Assembly: GCF_004123295.1 (NCBI RefSeq)
Contig: NZ_SDMK01000001.1
Location: forward strand, 496,001 to 560,000
Direction: 5' to 3'
Length of the DNA: 64,000 nt
Source of the DNA: Silvibacterium dinghuense
GTDB lineage: Bacteria; Acidobacteriota; Terriglobia; Terriglobales; Acidobacteriaceae
In this document: piece after piece, positions 25,311-43,218 of the stretch
Numbering within the stretch: position 1 is the first letter of the stretch
How the letters are laid out: each line of letters starts with the position of its first letter
The notes under the pieces: generated by a model
Databases searched by the model: none
Seen by the model: the letters and a program-made list of their open reading frames with translations, nothing else
What the model was told of the DNA's origin: nothing
Translations under genes and position numbers: made by a program

Positions 25311-26360
25311 ATGAGGAAGAAACGGAGTCTACTCCCCGTGACCTATCGATCTCTTGCCATTTCGTCTCTACTGTTCGCGCTGCCGGTGACCTTTTCCTGC
25401 GCAGCGTGGGCACAACAAACAGCCGCACCAGTACAGCAGGCAGCCGTGTCCGCTCCAGCTCCCGCAGCAGCCGACCAGCCGGCCGATCCACAGCTCAAGC
25501 TGAGCCCCACGAAAGCGCTCGAACAGTTCGAGCCTGCGGCGGATGCTGAGTACCAGCTGGGTCCTGGCGACGAGATCAGCATCGAGGTTCCGGGCCATGC
25601 GGATCTTAGCGGCAAGTACATCGTCGGCCCTGACGGCCGCATTACGCTGCCCGTCGCCGGCACGGTGGAAGTGAATGACAAGACACGTCAGGGAGCGAGC
25701 GCGGCCATCCGCGATGCCCTCACTCCGTATTACACCGATGTGACGGTCACGACCTCCATCGACAAGTACGGCTCGAACCATGTCACCGTACTCGGCAATG
25801 TGAAGAATCCGGGAATGATTTCCTTTGATGACACACCGACACTGATGGGCGCGATCTCGAAGGCCGGACTTTCGGCAAACCCCACCAGCAAGGACGGCAT
25901 TCCTGATACCTGCGTCATCTATCGCGGCAACAACACCCGGATGGATGTCGATCTCCGCCAGTTGATCGAAAGCGGGAGCACGCTGGCAAATATGCGCCTG
26001 CGCCGCAATGACATCGTCTTTGTACCCGCCCAGAAGCAGGAGGTCATCTCGGTGATGGGCGAGGTCAACCATCCAGGCCCGGTCACCATTACCCCCGACC
26101 TGACCCTGCACCTGGCCCTGGCTGAGGCCGGCGGACTGACCCACGACGCGGGCAAGAATATCTACGTAGTCCAGGCATCGACCGGCAAAACCGTCATGAT
26201 CTCGTACAAGGATATGATGGCTCCCAACGGAGACAAGGAGATCGCCCTGCACGCCGGCGATAGCATCTATGTGAAGCCCAGCGGCCTTTCGAAGATGGGC
26301 ACGGTGGTCCAGAAGCTCGGCCCGGCCGCGACCCTGATTGAACTTGGCGCCATCCTTTAG
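25311..26360 (+). CDS. Polysaccharide export protein, Wza/GumB-like
   Basis: The 349-residue protein has an N-terminal signal peptide (ending near CAAWAQQ), a Poly_export (PES) domain beginning YQLGPGDEISIEVPGH, and two SLBB-type domains (NHVTVLGNVKNPG and QEVISVMGEVNHPGP). It forms the periplasmic/outer-membrane export channel for EPS with the Wzc-like protein encoded next. I start at the ATG at 25311, with AGGG before it and directly before the signal peptide; the frame is open further upstream but overlaps the GT2 gene. Confidence 0.9.
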   Translation: MRKKRSLLPVTYRSLAISSLLFALPVTFSCAAWAQQTAAPVQQAAVSAPAPAAADQPADPQLKLSPTKALEQFEPAADAEYQLGPGDEISIEVPGHADLSGKYIVGPDGRITLPVAGTVEVNDKTRQGASAAIRDALTPYYTDVTVTTSIDKYGSNHVTVLGNVKNPGMISFDDTPTLMGAISKAGLSANPTSKDGIPDTCVIYRGNNTRMDVDLRQLIESGSTLANMRLRRNDIVFVPAQKQEVISVMGEVNHPGPVTITPDLTLHLALAEAGGLTHDAGKNIYVVQASTGKTVMISYKDMMAPNGDKEIALHAGDSIYVKPSGLSKMGTVVQKLGPAATLIELGAIL

Positions 26361-26450
26361 TTAAAGCGCCGGACACAACTATTCCAAGCGATTCACATCC
26401 ATCCCGGACCGGCATGACCGTTCGGGAATAGGATCAAGGGACCGATATCC

Positions 26451-28670
26451 ATGTACATCACCCCGGTCAATCCTGCCGAACCCCGCAGCGCCCCGGTTGC
26501 TCCCCAGCAGCCGCTTCGCCCTGCCTCCAAAGGCCCCATGTTGCGCATCAATGTCCTGCGCAGCCTGCGCCTGCATCCAGTCACGGCTTCGGTCGTGGCG
26601 CTGCTTACTCTGGGGCTCGGGCTGGCCTTTCTGCTGCGCGGCAGGCCGATGTACGAAGTATCGAGCGTGCTCTACGTCTCGCCCACCTTTCCTGCCACGC
26701 TGCATACCGACCAGGAGCAGCAGTATTCCTATGACTCCTATATCCAGGAGAAGGTACAGGCGATCTACAACTACAGCGTGCTCGCCCAGGCCATCAATAC
26801 CCTGCCGATCGGCACCTGGAGACAGCCCGGTGAGACCGAGCAGTCGGCTGTAGAGCGCCTGCAGCATATCCTCGAAGCCAAGCGCATCGGGGAGTCCTAC
26901 GAAATCGGGGTCACGCTCGACGGCTATAACCCGAAGCATCTTGCCGAGGTCGTCAACGCGGTCGGAAACGCCTTTACCGAGACCAGCAAGAACGAGCAGT
27001 TTTACGGCCGCGACGAACGCCTGGCCACGCTGCGCGAAACCCGCAGCCAGATCCGGAAAGATCTGGATGCGAAACTCCAGGAACAGGCTTCGATCACCAG
27101 TTCGCTGGGCATGGCGAATACCGGCCAGGGTGCGAATCCATACGACAGCCAGATCAGCGCACGGCTCAGCACGCTGGTCACGGCGCGCGACAACCGTATT
27201 GCCGCCCAGGCCCAGCTCAGCGCCCTTGAAAATGGGGACAGCAGCGCACCGAACGCGACCCTCGATGCCGCTGCGGACGATCTGATCCAGAGTGACCCGG
27301 GACTGACATCGCTCAAGAGCACCCTGGCGCAGAAGCGCGCCGCGCTGATCGACAAGCTGGCCGGTGAGACGCCGCTGAACCCCGACCGCAAAGCCACCGA
27401 GGCGCAGCTGGCGCAGATTAACCAATCGCTCCAGAACATGCAAAACCAGCTGCGCCAGCAGGCCGCCCAGCACCTGCGCCAGAAGGCCGCCGCAGAAGTC
27501 GCGCGCACCACCGAGATCGAAACCAAGCTGATGAGCGACATGCAGAGCGCCACCAACGCGGCCAGCTCCGCGGCGCCGAAGCTGCAGCGCGCCCAGGAGC
27601 TCGGCACCGAGATCACCAGCCTGCAGGCCCGCTATACCGAGGTCGACAACCGCATCGGAGACTTGGAGCTGGAGAGCACCTCCCCGGGACCGGTCCATGT
27701 CTTCGAACCCGCACTGCCGCCCCTCGGCCCAATGCCGAGCAAGAAGAAGAAGATGCTGCCGGTTCTCTTCCCGGCGGCCATCCTGCTCGGAGTGCTGACG
27801 GCAGTCCTCTGCGATCTCCTCGATCCGCATGTCTATAACGGCGGCGATCTCGAGAGCACGCTCGGCTTCGCTCCTATCGGCATGCTGCTGAATGACAGCG
27901 ATGTGACTCAGAGAGTCTATGACGAATGTGTTCTGCGTCTGGCCGCGGGCATCGACCACTCGATCCGCTCGGCCGGAGCTCGCACCTTTGTCTTCACCGG
28001 GGTGAACTCCGGCGTCGGCACCACTTCGATCGTCGAGAACCTGGGCAGCGCGCTCGCGCGGCTGGGACGCAAGACGATCTCCATCGATGCCTCCGGTCAC
28101 ACTGCGCCGGTAGCCTATGTCACACTCGGACGCGGTGCCAGCTCTTCCTCGACAACGGCCCCTGCGGATGCCGAGACTCCTGGCAGCGTCGATGGCAAGA
28201 TACAAACCTCACGGCTATGGAATGAGCTGGTGCCCAGCCAGGCGGCGCCGCTTTCCGGCTACGTAGTCCAGGCGTTCCAGGATCTTTCGAAGGAATACGA
28301 GGTCATCCTGATCGACGCCGCTCCAATTCTTCTTTCCGCGGAGAGCGAGTATCTTGCCCGCTGCGCCGATGTGACCATCCTGGTCTCGGAGGCTGGACGC
28401 ACCACGCGCCGCCGTATCCACCGCGCCGCACGCTTGATGGAGAGGCTGGATGTGGGCGGTGCTGCGGCCGTCATCAATAAGGTGCGCCTGGTGCGCCTCG
28501 AAGACAACATCCGGGAAGACCTGAAGGAATCCGAAACCCGCATTCAGGAGGCCGGCCAACGCTGGCGTCCGCAGCGGGTATCTCCTGCGACGCCGATGGG
28601 CGGCTTCGAGCCGGCCTCAACCGCCTCGAGCCGCGAGGAAACCGTCGGATTCAGCAGCGAGAGTAACTAG
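26451..28670 (+). CDS. Wzc/GumC-like chain-length regulator with degenerate tyrosine-kinase domain
   Basis: The 739-residue protein has two membrane helices (about 48-66 and 440-460) flanking a periplasmic Wzz domain with coiled coil (residues about 200-400, rich in Gln/Ala). A cytoplasmic BY-kinase-like domain follows. Its Walker A position reads GVNSGVGTTS (517-526), so the catalytic Lys is replaced by Thr524, and the second Asp motif reads ISIDASG rather than IDAD. The third motif (ILIDAAP) is recognisable. The protein probably sets chain length and bridges export, while kinase activity looks lost. It has no C-terminal Tyr cluster. Confidence 0.88.
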   Translation: MYITPVNPAEPRSAPVAPQQPLRPASKGPMLRINVLRSLRLHPVTASVVALLTLGLGLAFLLRGRPMYEVSSVLYVSPTFPATLHTDQEQQYSYDSYIQEKVQAIYNYSVLAQAINTLPIGTWRQPGETEQSAVERLQHILEAKRIGESYEIGVTLDGYNPKHLAEVVNAVGNAFTETSKNEQFYGRDERLATLRETRSQIRKDLDAKLQEQASITSSLGMANTGQGANPYDSQISARLSTLVTARDNRIAAQAQLSALENGDSSAPNATLDAAADDLIQSDPGLTSLKSTLAQKRAALIDKLAGETPLNPDRKATEAQLAQINQSLQNMQNQLRQQAAQHLRQKAAAEVARTTEIETKLMSDMQSATNAASSAAPKLQRAQELGTEITSLQARYTEVDNRIGDLELESTSPGPVHVFEPALPPLGPMPSKKKKMLPVLFPAAILLGVLTAVLCDLLDPHVYNGGDLESTLGFAPIGMLLNDSDVTQRVYDECVLRLAAGIDHSIRSAGARTFVFTGVNSGVGTTSIVENLGSALARLGRKTISIDASGHTAPVAYVTLGRGASSSSTTAPADAETPGSVDGKIQTSRLWNELVPSQAAPLSGYVVQAFQDLSKEYEVILIDAAPILLSAESEYLARCADVTILVSEAGRTTRRRIHRAARLMERLDVGGAAAVINKVRLVRLEDNIREDLKESETRIQEAGQRWRPQRVSPATPMGGFEPASTASSREETVGFSSESN

Positions 28671-28676
28671 CGCCTA

Positions 28677-28712
28677 AGTGACTAACAGGCGTAATTGAGT
28701 GACTAACTGGCG
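28677..28712. promoter_or_regulatory. Paired 15-bp direct repeats upstream of the PKS-NRPS
   Basis: Two copies of agtgactaac[a/t]ggcg (28677-28691 and 28698-28712) differ at one base and start 21 bp apart, about two helical turns, as in many tandem operators. They sit in the 142-bp gap in front of the PKS-NRPS gene. Regulator binding is inferred. Confidence 0.4.
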
Positions 28713-28812
28713 GTTGCGCTACCCCCTTCGTGGGAAGGCGTACCGCCTTACATCCAAGTAAGCTTTGTGACATCGGCTGCGATCCAGCCATGCTTCGTTC
28801 GGCTCCGTTCTT

Positions 28813-37299
<8,487 letters not shown>

Positions 37300-37317
37300 G
37301 AGTAGACACGAGACCCT

Positions 37318-40300
37318 ATGGCAGAGATGATTTCGACGGAAAGAGAAACGGATATACGGCAGGGCGAGAAGGGCATGGAACCATCCGGAACGGAAACAGA
37401 GGTGTTTGAGGCCAGCGAAGACGTCTATGTCTTCCCGGCCAGTCTCGAACAGCACCGGTACTGGATTCTCGACCAGGTGGACCCTGAGTCCACCGCCTCG
37501 AACATGGCCATCGCCTTCCGGCTGGAGGGCCAAGTAGACGACGCGATCGCGGAACAGGCGATTCGCGAACTGACCGCCCGCCACGAGGCGCTGCGCACCA
37601 CCTTCCGCATGGTCCATGGCGATCTGCTGCAGGTGATCGCAGAACAGCCGAAGTTCAGCTTCCAGATCGACGACCTGCGCAACCTGCCGGAACACAGGCG
37701 CATGGCTGCCGCCGAGCAGTCCATTCTTGCGCATAGCCACGTGCGTATCGACCTCGCAGCAGGCCCGGTCTTCCTGACGCGGCTCGTGCACGTCAGCGAT
37801 ACCCAGCATTTCCTGGCCTTCACGATGCATCACAGCGTCTGCGACGGCTGGTCGAATGGCGTGCTGGTGCGCGACTTCGCCGAGTTCTACGCCGCGCTCA
37901 GCGCAGGCCGTGCTCCGGAGCTCAACGATCTGCCCTTCCAGTTCGCCGACTTCACCGAATGGCAAAAGGGCTGGCTTGAGACCGAGGACGCAGAGAAGGC
38001 GCTTGTCTTCTGGAAAGAACAGATCCGCCGTAATGTGCCGGCGCTCGACCTGCCGACGGATTTCCCCCGCTCGGCACATAAGGACGGCCCAGGACACATC
38101 GAGTCAGAGCTGATTTCTCCCGAGCTCAACGCCCGCATCAAGACCTTCTGCCGCAACCATGACGCCACCATGCACCAGGTGCTGCTGGCGACTCTGGAGG
38201 GGCTGCTCGCGCGCTATACCGGGCAGGATGCATTCCTGCTCGGCTCGAGCATTGCCAACCGCACGCAACCGGGCATGGAAGATGTGGTGGGCCGGTTTGC
38301 GAACCCGCAGGTGATTCTCGCCAGCGTGGAGCAGAACCCAACCTTCAAGGAGCTGCTCGATCGGGTTATCGTGTGGAGCGGCGAGGCCTATGCACACCAG
38401 GATCTGCCTTTCTCGCGCATCATGGAGGAGTTCCAGCTCGAGCTGACCGGCGCGACCTCGCAATTTCTTCAGGTTTACTTCGTCTATCAACGGGCCTTCA
38501 TGCAGCCGCATCAGGCAGGCGAAGGGCTGAAGATCATTCCCCGTCCCTCGGTCAGCGGCGGCGTGAACTTCGACATGCTGGTCAGCGTGGTCGAACGCGC
38601 GGAAGGACCGCGCGTCCAGATCGAATACAACACCGATCTCTTCACCCCCGAGCGCGTCCGGCGCTTCATTGCAGCCTTCATCCGCTGCATCGATGCGGTC
38701 TGCACCGACAGTAGCCTGCGTGTCTCCGCGCTGCCGCTGCTTGCGCCCCAGCATGAGATTGCTCTCGTCGAAACCAGCCGAAGCTATGCACAGACCGCTC
38801 CCGCAGCCTCATCGCTCACCGAACACTTTGACCGCCTTGCGGTTTCGCTGGCGGATGCCGTAGCGATCAGCACCGGATTGCAATCGACATCGTGGAAGGC
38901 TCTGCATGCCGAGAGCCTGCGGCTGGCAGCTGCACTCGCGGCGCGCGGCATCACGCAAGGCCAGACCGTAGCCCTGCGTATGGAAGCCAGCGCGGAGGCC
39001 GCCGCTGCCGCACTGGCGATTCTGCGCATCCGCGCCAGTGTGCTGCCAGTTCCGGCAACCGCCACGACGGAAGAGTGGAATCGCATCCTTGCGGAGCTGG
39101 AACCTGCCGCGGCCCTGGCCTCTGCCAGCTTTGCACGCACCGTGAATCAGACGCTAAGCATCGAACAGCTCCGCAAGGCTTCAGCGCCCCATACCTCTCT
39201 GCCGAATCCGGAGCCGGGAGATGCCGCGGTATGCATTCTCGACATCGGCTCGAATGAGCACTATCAGGTGACAACATCTACGCACGCCCGGGTGCTCGAA
39301 CAATGCTCGGCAGCGGCAACCCGGCTCGATCTCGAAACAGAATCTCTGGTCGGCGTAGTGCCATCCGATACGGCAGTGGGCAGCTGGAGCGACCTGATGC
39401 TGCCGCTGTTGCGCGGCGCCGGTATCCGCTACCTGGCGGCCGGTGACGCACCAGCTCTGGGCAGGAGCATCACCGGCACGCCGCTCCAAGCCGTCATCGC
39501 ATCGCCCTCGGTCTGGTTACGGCTACAGCATTCCGGCTGGAAAGCACCGCAGGGGCTGCAAATCATCTCCCGAGGCGGGCGTCTGCCGCAATCCGTCGCA
39601 ACCGAGATTGCTACACTCGGCCGCACCTGGTCGCTGCTTTCCTCGGCCCACGCAGGTGGACCGCTGGGCCTGGCCCCGCTTTCGCCCGACACCCTCGATA
39701 CCTCGTGGCCGGTTGCTCCGCTGCCAGGCAATGAGTTGAGCGTTCGTGACCGCTTTGGAAAACAGGCCATCGAAGGCGTGCACGGGGAGCTCTGCTTCCG
39801 GCAGTCCAGCGATTCGGATTGGACCGGAACCGGCTACACGGCACAGTTCCAAAACGGCGGCATCGCAGTGATCGGCGCGGCGACCCGCACGATTCGCATC
39901 AGCGGCTACCGGGTACATCTCGGCGAGCTCGAAGATCGCCTGATGGAGCTGCCCGATGTATCGGCAGCACGCGCCTCTGTTCAGAATGGACCGCACGGCG
40001 CTCCCGAGCTGGTCACGTACCTTGCAGGATTTGACGGCAAAGAGCCGGACCGCGAGCGAGCTGCAACTCATCTGCGCGCAACTGCGCCGCAGCATCTCTC
40101 CCGAACCGAGATCGTCTCTGTGCCGGAGATTTTCTGCCGGCCAGACGGCTCGCCGAATCTGGCGCTTCTGCCGCGCCCCGATCGCACGCTCAGCAACCGC
40201 TCTGCCTGCGAAAGCTTTGTTCCTCCGGCTGACGAGCTCGAAGCGAAGCTGGTTGCGATATGGGAAGAGGTGCTGGGCGTTCCGAACATCGGCACCCGGA

Positions 40301-41295
40301 CGAGCTTCTTCAGCCTGGGCGGTTATTCGCTCATGATCGTGCGCCTGTTTGCACGCATCAACAAGGGCTTCGGAACCTCGCTGCCGATCACCACCATCTT
40401 CAACGCGCCCACCGTGGAACAGCTGGCCGAGATTCTGCGCGGCCGCAAGGCGTATTCCGCGCTGGTGCCGGTGCAGACCACAGGAAACCGGCCGCCGTTC
40501 TTCCTGATTCACTCGTATCTGCTCTATGCCGGTCTTCCTTCAGTGATGGGACGCGAGTATCCGTTCTATGGACTGCGCGAGCTCGATAACGAAGGACAGA
40601 TCACCATGGAGCAGCGCGTACGCTCCTACGCCGAGGCCATCCGCGCCGTGCAGCCTGAGGGACCATACTTTATCGGCGGCTGGTGCGCGGCCGGTCCGCT
40701 CACTGTCGAGGTAGCCCGTCACCTGATGGCCGCCGGTCAGCAGGTCGCGTTCATGGTGCTCTTCGATTCCTGGCGTCCCGGTTATGCCGAGGAGCTCGCG
40801 GCACAGCAGGCGACGGAAGGCCGCGCCGGCTGGCTCACGCGCCAGCGCTGGAAGTATGCCTACCACGCCAGCCGCATGCGCAAACTGCCACGCAACCAGC
40901 GCGCGCAGTACCTGTGGAATGCTTCGACGCACAAGCTTAAGGGCATGCGCGACACACTCTATCTCCGGCATTGGGCAACGATGCGCTGGCTCTCACAGCA
41001 GTTCGATTTTCGCCTGCCGGACTTCATGCACAACATCAGCCTGGACACGCTCAATGCCGTGGCCAAGTACAAGGCAGAGCCGTTCCCCTGCCGCATGACG
41101 CTGATGCGGGCGACAGAATCGCAGGTGGTTCCCGGCGCCGATCCTACCTGTGGCTGGTCACAGATTGTCGCAGGCGGCGTGGAAGTGGTCTGGGCTCCAG
41201 GAAACCACGAATCGATGTTCCGCGAACCGAACCTGAGCATTGTTGGCCGCATGCTCGTAGAGCGCATCGAAAAAGCTGCGCAGAACCAGGCCTGA
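37318..41295 (+). CDS. Terminal NRPS: C - degenerate A - PCP - thioesterase
   Basis: The 1325-residue protein has a full C domain (HHSVCDG at 171-177), then a region (about 498-960) that is co-linear with an A domain but lacks its core motifs. There is no SGSTGxPKG loop, no YGPTE, YTAQF stands for the YRTGD region, and SGYRVHLGELE is the best surviving motif. A PCP follows with Ser1004 in LGGYSLM, then a type I thioesterase about 1045-1320 whose nucleophile is Cys1123 (GGWCAAG) with Asp1150 and His1297. The start is 18 bp after the PKS-NRPS stop; an in-frame ATG at 37375 with a purine-rich site is an alternative. It should complete and release the peptide. Confidence 0.88.
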   Translation: MAEMISTERETDIRQGEKGMEPSGTETEVFEASEDVYVFPASLEQHRYWILDQVDPESTASNMAIAFRLEGQVDDAIAEQAIRELTARHEALRTTFRMVHGDLLQVIAEQPKFSFQIDDLRNLPEHRRMAAAEQSILAHSHVRIDLAAGPVFLTRLVHVSDTQHFLAFTMHHSVCDGWSNGVLVRDFAEFYAALSAGRAPELNDLPFQFADFTEWQKGWLETEDAEKALVFWKEQIRRNVPALDLPTDFPRSAHKDGPGHIESELISPELNARIKTFCRNHDATMHQVLLATLEGLLARYTGQDAFLLGSSIANRTQPGMEDVVGRFANPQVILASVEQNPTFKELLDRVIVWSGEAYAHQDLPFSRIMEEFQLELTGATSQFLQVYFVYQRAFMQPHQAGEGLKIIPRPSVSGGVNFDMLVSVVERAEGPRVQIEYNTDLFTPERVRRFIAAFIRCIDAVCTDSSLRVSALPLLAPQHEIALVETSRSYAQTAPAASSLTEHFDRLAVSLADAVAISTGLQSTSWKALHAESLRLAAALAARGITQGQTVALRMEASAEAAAAALAILRIRASVLPVPATATTEEWNRILAELEPAAALASASFARTVNQTLSIEQLRKASAPHTSLPNPEPGDAAVCILDIGSNEHYQVTTSTHARVLEQCSAAATRLDLETESLVGVVPSDTAVGSWSDLMLPLLRGAGIRYLAAGDAPALGRSITGTPLQAVIASPSVWLRLQHSGWKAPQGLQIISRGGRLPQSVATEIATLGRTWSLLSSAHAGGPLGLAPLSPDTLDTSWPVAPLPGNELSVRDRFGKQAIEGVHGELCFRQSSDSDWTGTGYTAQFQNGGIAVIGAATRTIRISGYRVHLGELEDRLMELPDVSAARASVQNGPHGAPELVTYLAGFDGKEPDRERAATHLRATAPQHLSRTEIVSVPEIFCRPDGSPNLALLPRPDRTLSNRSACESFVPPADELEAKLVAIWEEVLGVPNIGTRTSFFSLGGYSLMIVRLFARINKGFGTSLPITTIFNAPTVEQLAEILRGRKAYSALVPVQTTGNRPPFFLIHSYLLYAGLPSVMGREYPFYGLRELDNEGQITMEQRVRSYAEAIRAVQPEGPYFIGGWCAAGPLTVEVARHLMAAGQQVAFMVLFDSWRPGYAEELAAQQATEGRAGWLTRQRWKYAYHASRMRKLPRNQRAQYLWNASTHKLKGMRDTLYLRHWATMRWLSQQFDFRLPDFMHNISLDTLNAVAKYKAEPFPCRMTLMRATESQVVPGADPTCGWSQIVAGGVEVVWAPGNHESMFREPNLSIVGRMLVERIEKAAQNQA

Positions 41296-41300
41296 AGACC

Positions 41301-42101
41301 ATGCCCCTGATGCTCTCCCATACCGAACCCCTCTCGCTGCGCGAGGCGACGCATGGCACGGCGCGGAGCATGACTCCGCCGCTCACAGCAGGAGAGATTC
41401 ATGTCTGGGCGCTGCCGCCCGAGACTACCGAGGCACATTCTTTTTACCCACTCCTGAGCCCGGCAGAGAGGGAGCGTGCGCAGCGCTTTCGCTTCCCGGA
41501 ACTTTCCGCGCGCTACATGGCCGATCATGCGCGTCTACGGCTGCTGCTGGCCGGATATCTCGACAGTGATCCGCAGCGACTAACCTTTGTTGAGAACCAG
41601 CAGGGCAAACCACGCATCGCCTGGCCTGACTGCCGACTGCGCTTCAACCTCTCGCATACGAAGGGCATGACATTGCTGGCCGTATGTCTCGACGCCGAGA
41701 TCGGCGTGGATGTCGAAATTCTGCGCCCCGTCGAAGACCGTGAAGCTATCGCGGCCATGTACTTCTCGCCTCGCGAAGTAACTGCCTTGCAGGAAGAACC
41801 GAAAAGTCATCGCGATCTTGCCTTCCTGCGCTGCTGGACGCGCAAGGAAGCCTACGTAAAGGCCCGCGGCGAGGGACTCTCTCTGCCTCTCGACCAATTC
41901 GCGGTCAGCCTCGGCGAGCGTGCATCCCTTCTGCACTGCCAGTGGGACGAGCACGAGACCTCACGCTGGCAGATGGAAGATCTTCACCCCGGCTCCGCAC
42001 ATGTAGGAGCCCTGGCCGTCGAACAGGGCGCATGGTCGCTTCAGCACTACCACTGGCCCTCATCCGGCTCACCAGCCGGAAACATTGGAGACAGAGCATG
42101 A
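41301..42101 (+). CDS. 4'-phosphopantetheinyl transferase (Sfp-type)
   Basis: The 266-residue protein has the Sfp-type motifs GVDVEILRPVED, FNLSHTKG and WTRKEAYVKARGEGL, which bind Mg and CoA. It converts apo carrier domains to the holo form and is encoded 5 bp after the NRPS, which carries carrier domains needing it. The ATG at 41301 is preceded by GAAG. The frame is open further upstream but that part overlaps the NRPS. The stop overlaps the next start as ATGA, so the two are translationally coupled. Confidence 0.92.
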   Translation: MPLMLSHTEPLSLREATHGTARSMTPPLTAGEIHVWALPPETTEAHSFYPLLSPAERERAQRFRFPELSARYMADHARLRLLLAGYLDSDPQRLTFVENQQGKPRIAWPDCRLRFNLSHTKGMTLLAVCLDAEIGVDVEILRPVEDREAIAAMYFSPREVTALQEEPKSHRDLAFLRCWTRKEAYVKARGEGLSLPLDQFAVSLGERASLLHCQWDEHETSRWQMEDLHPGSAHVGALAVEQGAWSLQHYHWPSSGSPAGNIGDRA

Positions 42102-43108
42102 ACACAATGTTCGTTGCCGATCCCCCGAGCACTTCCCCTCAACTTTCTTACCGCGCCATCGAGCGCCGCACCGCAAGCGATCTGCCCTACGAGCGCTTCG
42201 TCACCGAATATCTCGATCGCAACCTTCCGGTCATCATCTCCGGCGCCGCACCGCAGTGGAATGCCATGCGGACCTGGACGCCGCAGTTCTTCAAGGATCG
42301 TTTTGGCTCCATGATCGTCAACGTCTCCTACCAGACGAAGATGCCCATGAATGAGCTGATCGACGCCATCCTCGCATCCACGCCTGAAAAGCCCGGTCCC
42401 TATCTGCACAAGGTGCTGATCTATCGCGATATGCCGGAGCTGCTCGAGGATCTCTCGCCGGACAGCACCTATGCCTTCCCGCGCCGCTATGCGGGCGCAC
42501 TCATGCCCAGCCGTTTCCAGCGCCCGGATGGATTCCTCAAGCTGCTCATCGGGGGCGCCGGCGGCAAGTTTCCGCTCATGCACTACGATACGGATAACTC
42601 GCATGCCATGATCACCGAAATCTACGGCGACAAGGAATTCATCCTCTTTCCGCCCGAAGATACGAAGTACATGTATCCGTTCGAGAACTCGGACCACACC
42701 TCGCAGATCGAGAATCCGGACCAGGCAGACCTCACGAAATACCCGCTCTTCGCCAAGGCAACGCAATATCGCGGCACGGTCTATCCCGGTGACGCGATCC
42801 TGATTCCCTCTGCGTGGTGGCATGCTGCGCGCGCGCTCAACCCTTCGATCTCCGTGTGCACCAATATGATGTACCGCTCGAACTGGCCGGGATTCATTGA
42901 CCAGTGCTGCGATCCCGCGGTGATGAAAAATCCCCTCAACCGTACGATCAAGCGTGTCTATCTGCGCTCCCTGGGCAGCGTGCTCAGTGCATGCGAGGGC
43001 CTGCAGAGGGCACTGCCCAAGGGCGGCTTCTCAAAAAAGCTGGCTGAATTTGCACCGCTCTATCGCCAGCAACTGCCGACTGAAGTCCGCTACCCAAAAT
43101 CCCGCTAA
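42098..43108 (+). CDS. Cupin_8/JmjC-like Fe(II)/2-oxoglutarate oxygenase
   Basis: This 336-residue protein has an N-terminal segment like other cupin_8 hydroxylases (NLPVIISGAAPQW) and the metal ligands His162/Asp164 (LMHYDTD) and His242 (PSAWWHAA). The start is fixed by the 4-bp ATGA overlap with the phosphopantetheinyl transferase gene and a GGAG site. Its place directly after the NRPS and PPTase suggests that it hydroxylates the peptide or a carrier-bound residue, as related oxygenases do in other NRPS loci. It is the last gene before a very strong terminator. Confidence 0.85.
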   Translation: MNTMFVADPPSTSPQLSYRAIERRTASDLPYERFVTEYLDRNLPVIISGAAPQWNAMRTWTPQFFKDRFGSMIVNVSYQTKMPMNELIDAILASTPEKPGPYLHKVLIYRDMPELLEDLSPDSTYAFPRRYAGALMPSRFQRPDGFLKLLIGGAGGKFPLMHYDTDNSHAMITEIYGDKEFILFPPEDTKYMYPFENSDHTSQIENPDQADLTKYPLFAKATQYRGTVYPGDAILIPSAWWHAARALNPSISVCTNMMYRSNWPGFIDQCCDPAVMKNPLNRTIKRVYLRSLGSVLSACEGLQRALPKGGFSKKLAEFAPLYRQQLPTEVRYPKSR

Positions 43109-43132
43109 CCTGCGAGTCATCCACTACCGCTC

Positions 43133-43180
43133 AACGACATCGGCCCGGCGTCATAAATATGACGCCGGGCCGATGTCGTT
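43133..43180 (+). terminator. Rho-independent terminator with 22-bp perfect stem
   Basis: A perfect 22-bp inverted repeat (43133-43154 with 43159-43180) around an AAAT loop is followed by tctttctctt. It ends the plus-strand operon and also faces the convergent flippase gene that ends at 43219. Confidence 0.93.
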
Positions 43181-43218
43181 TCTTTCTCTTCAGGCTTACG
43201 ACCTGCGCTGCGGAAGCC

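Noticed and set aside
10625-26360. Exosortase/PEP-CTERM system
   Set aside because: The sigma-54 activator and EPS genes resemble such loci, but no exosortase and no PEP-CTERM tail was found, including on the large secreted protein.
26379-28205. Long minus-strand open frame opposite the Wzc-like gene
   Set aside because: No family features and fully antisense to a well-supported gene.
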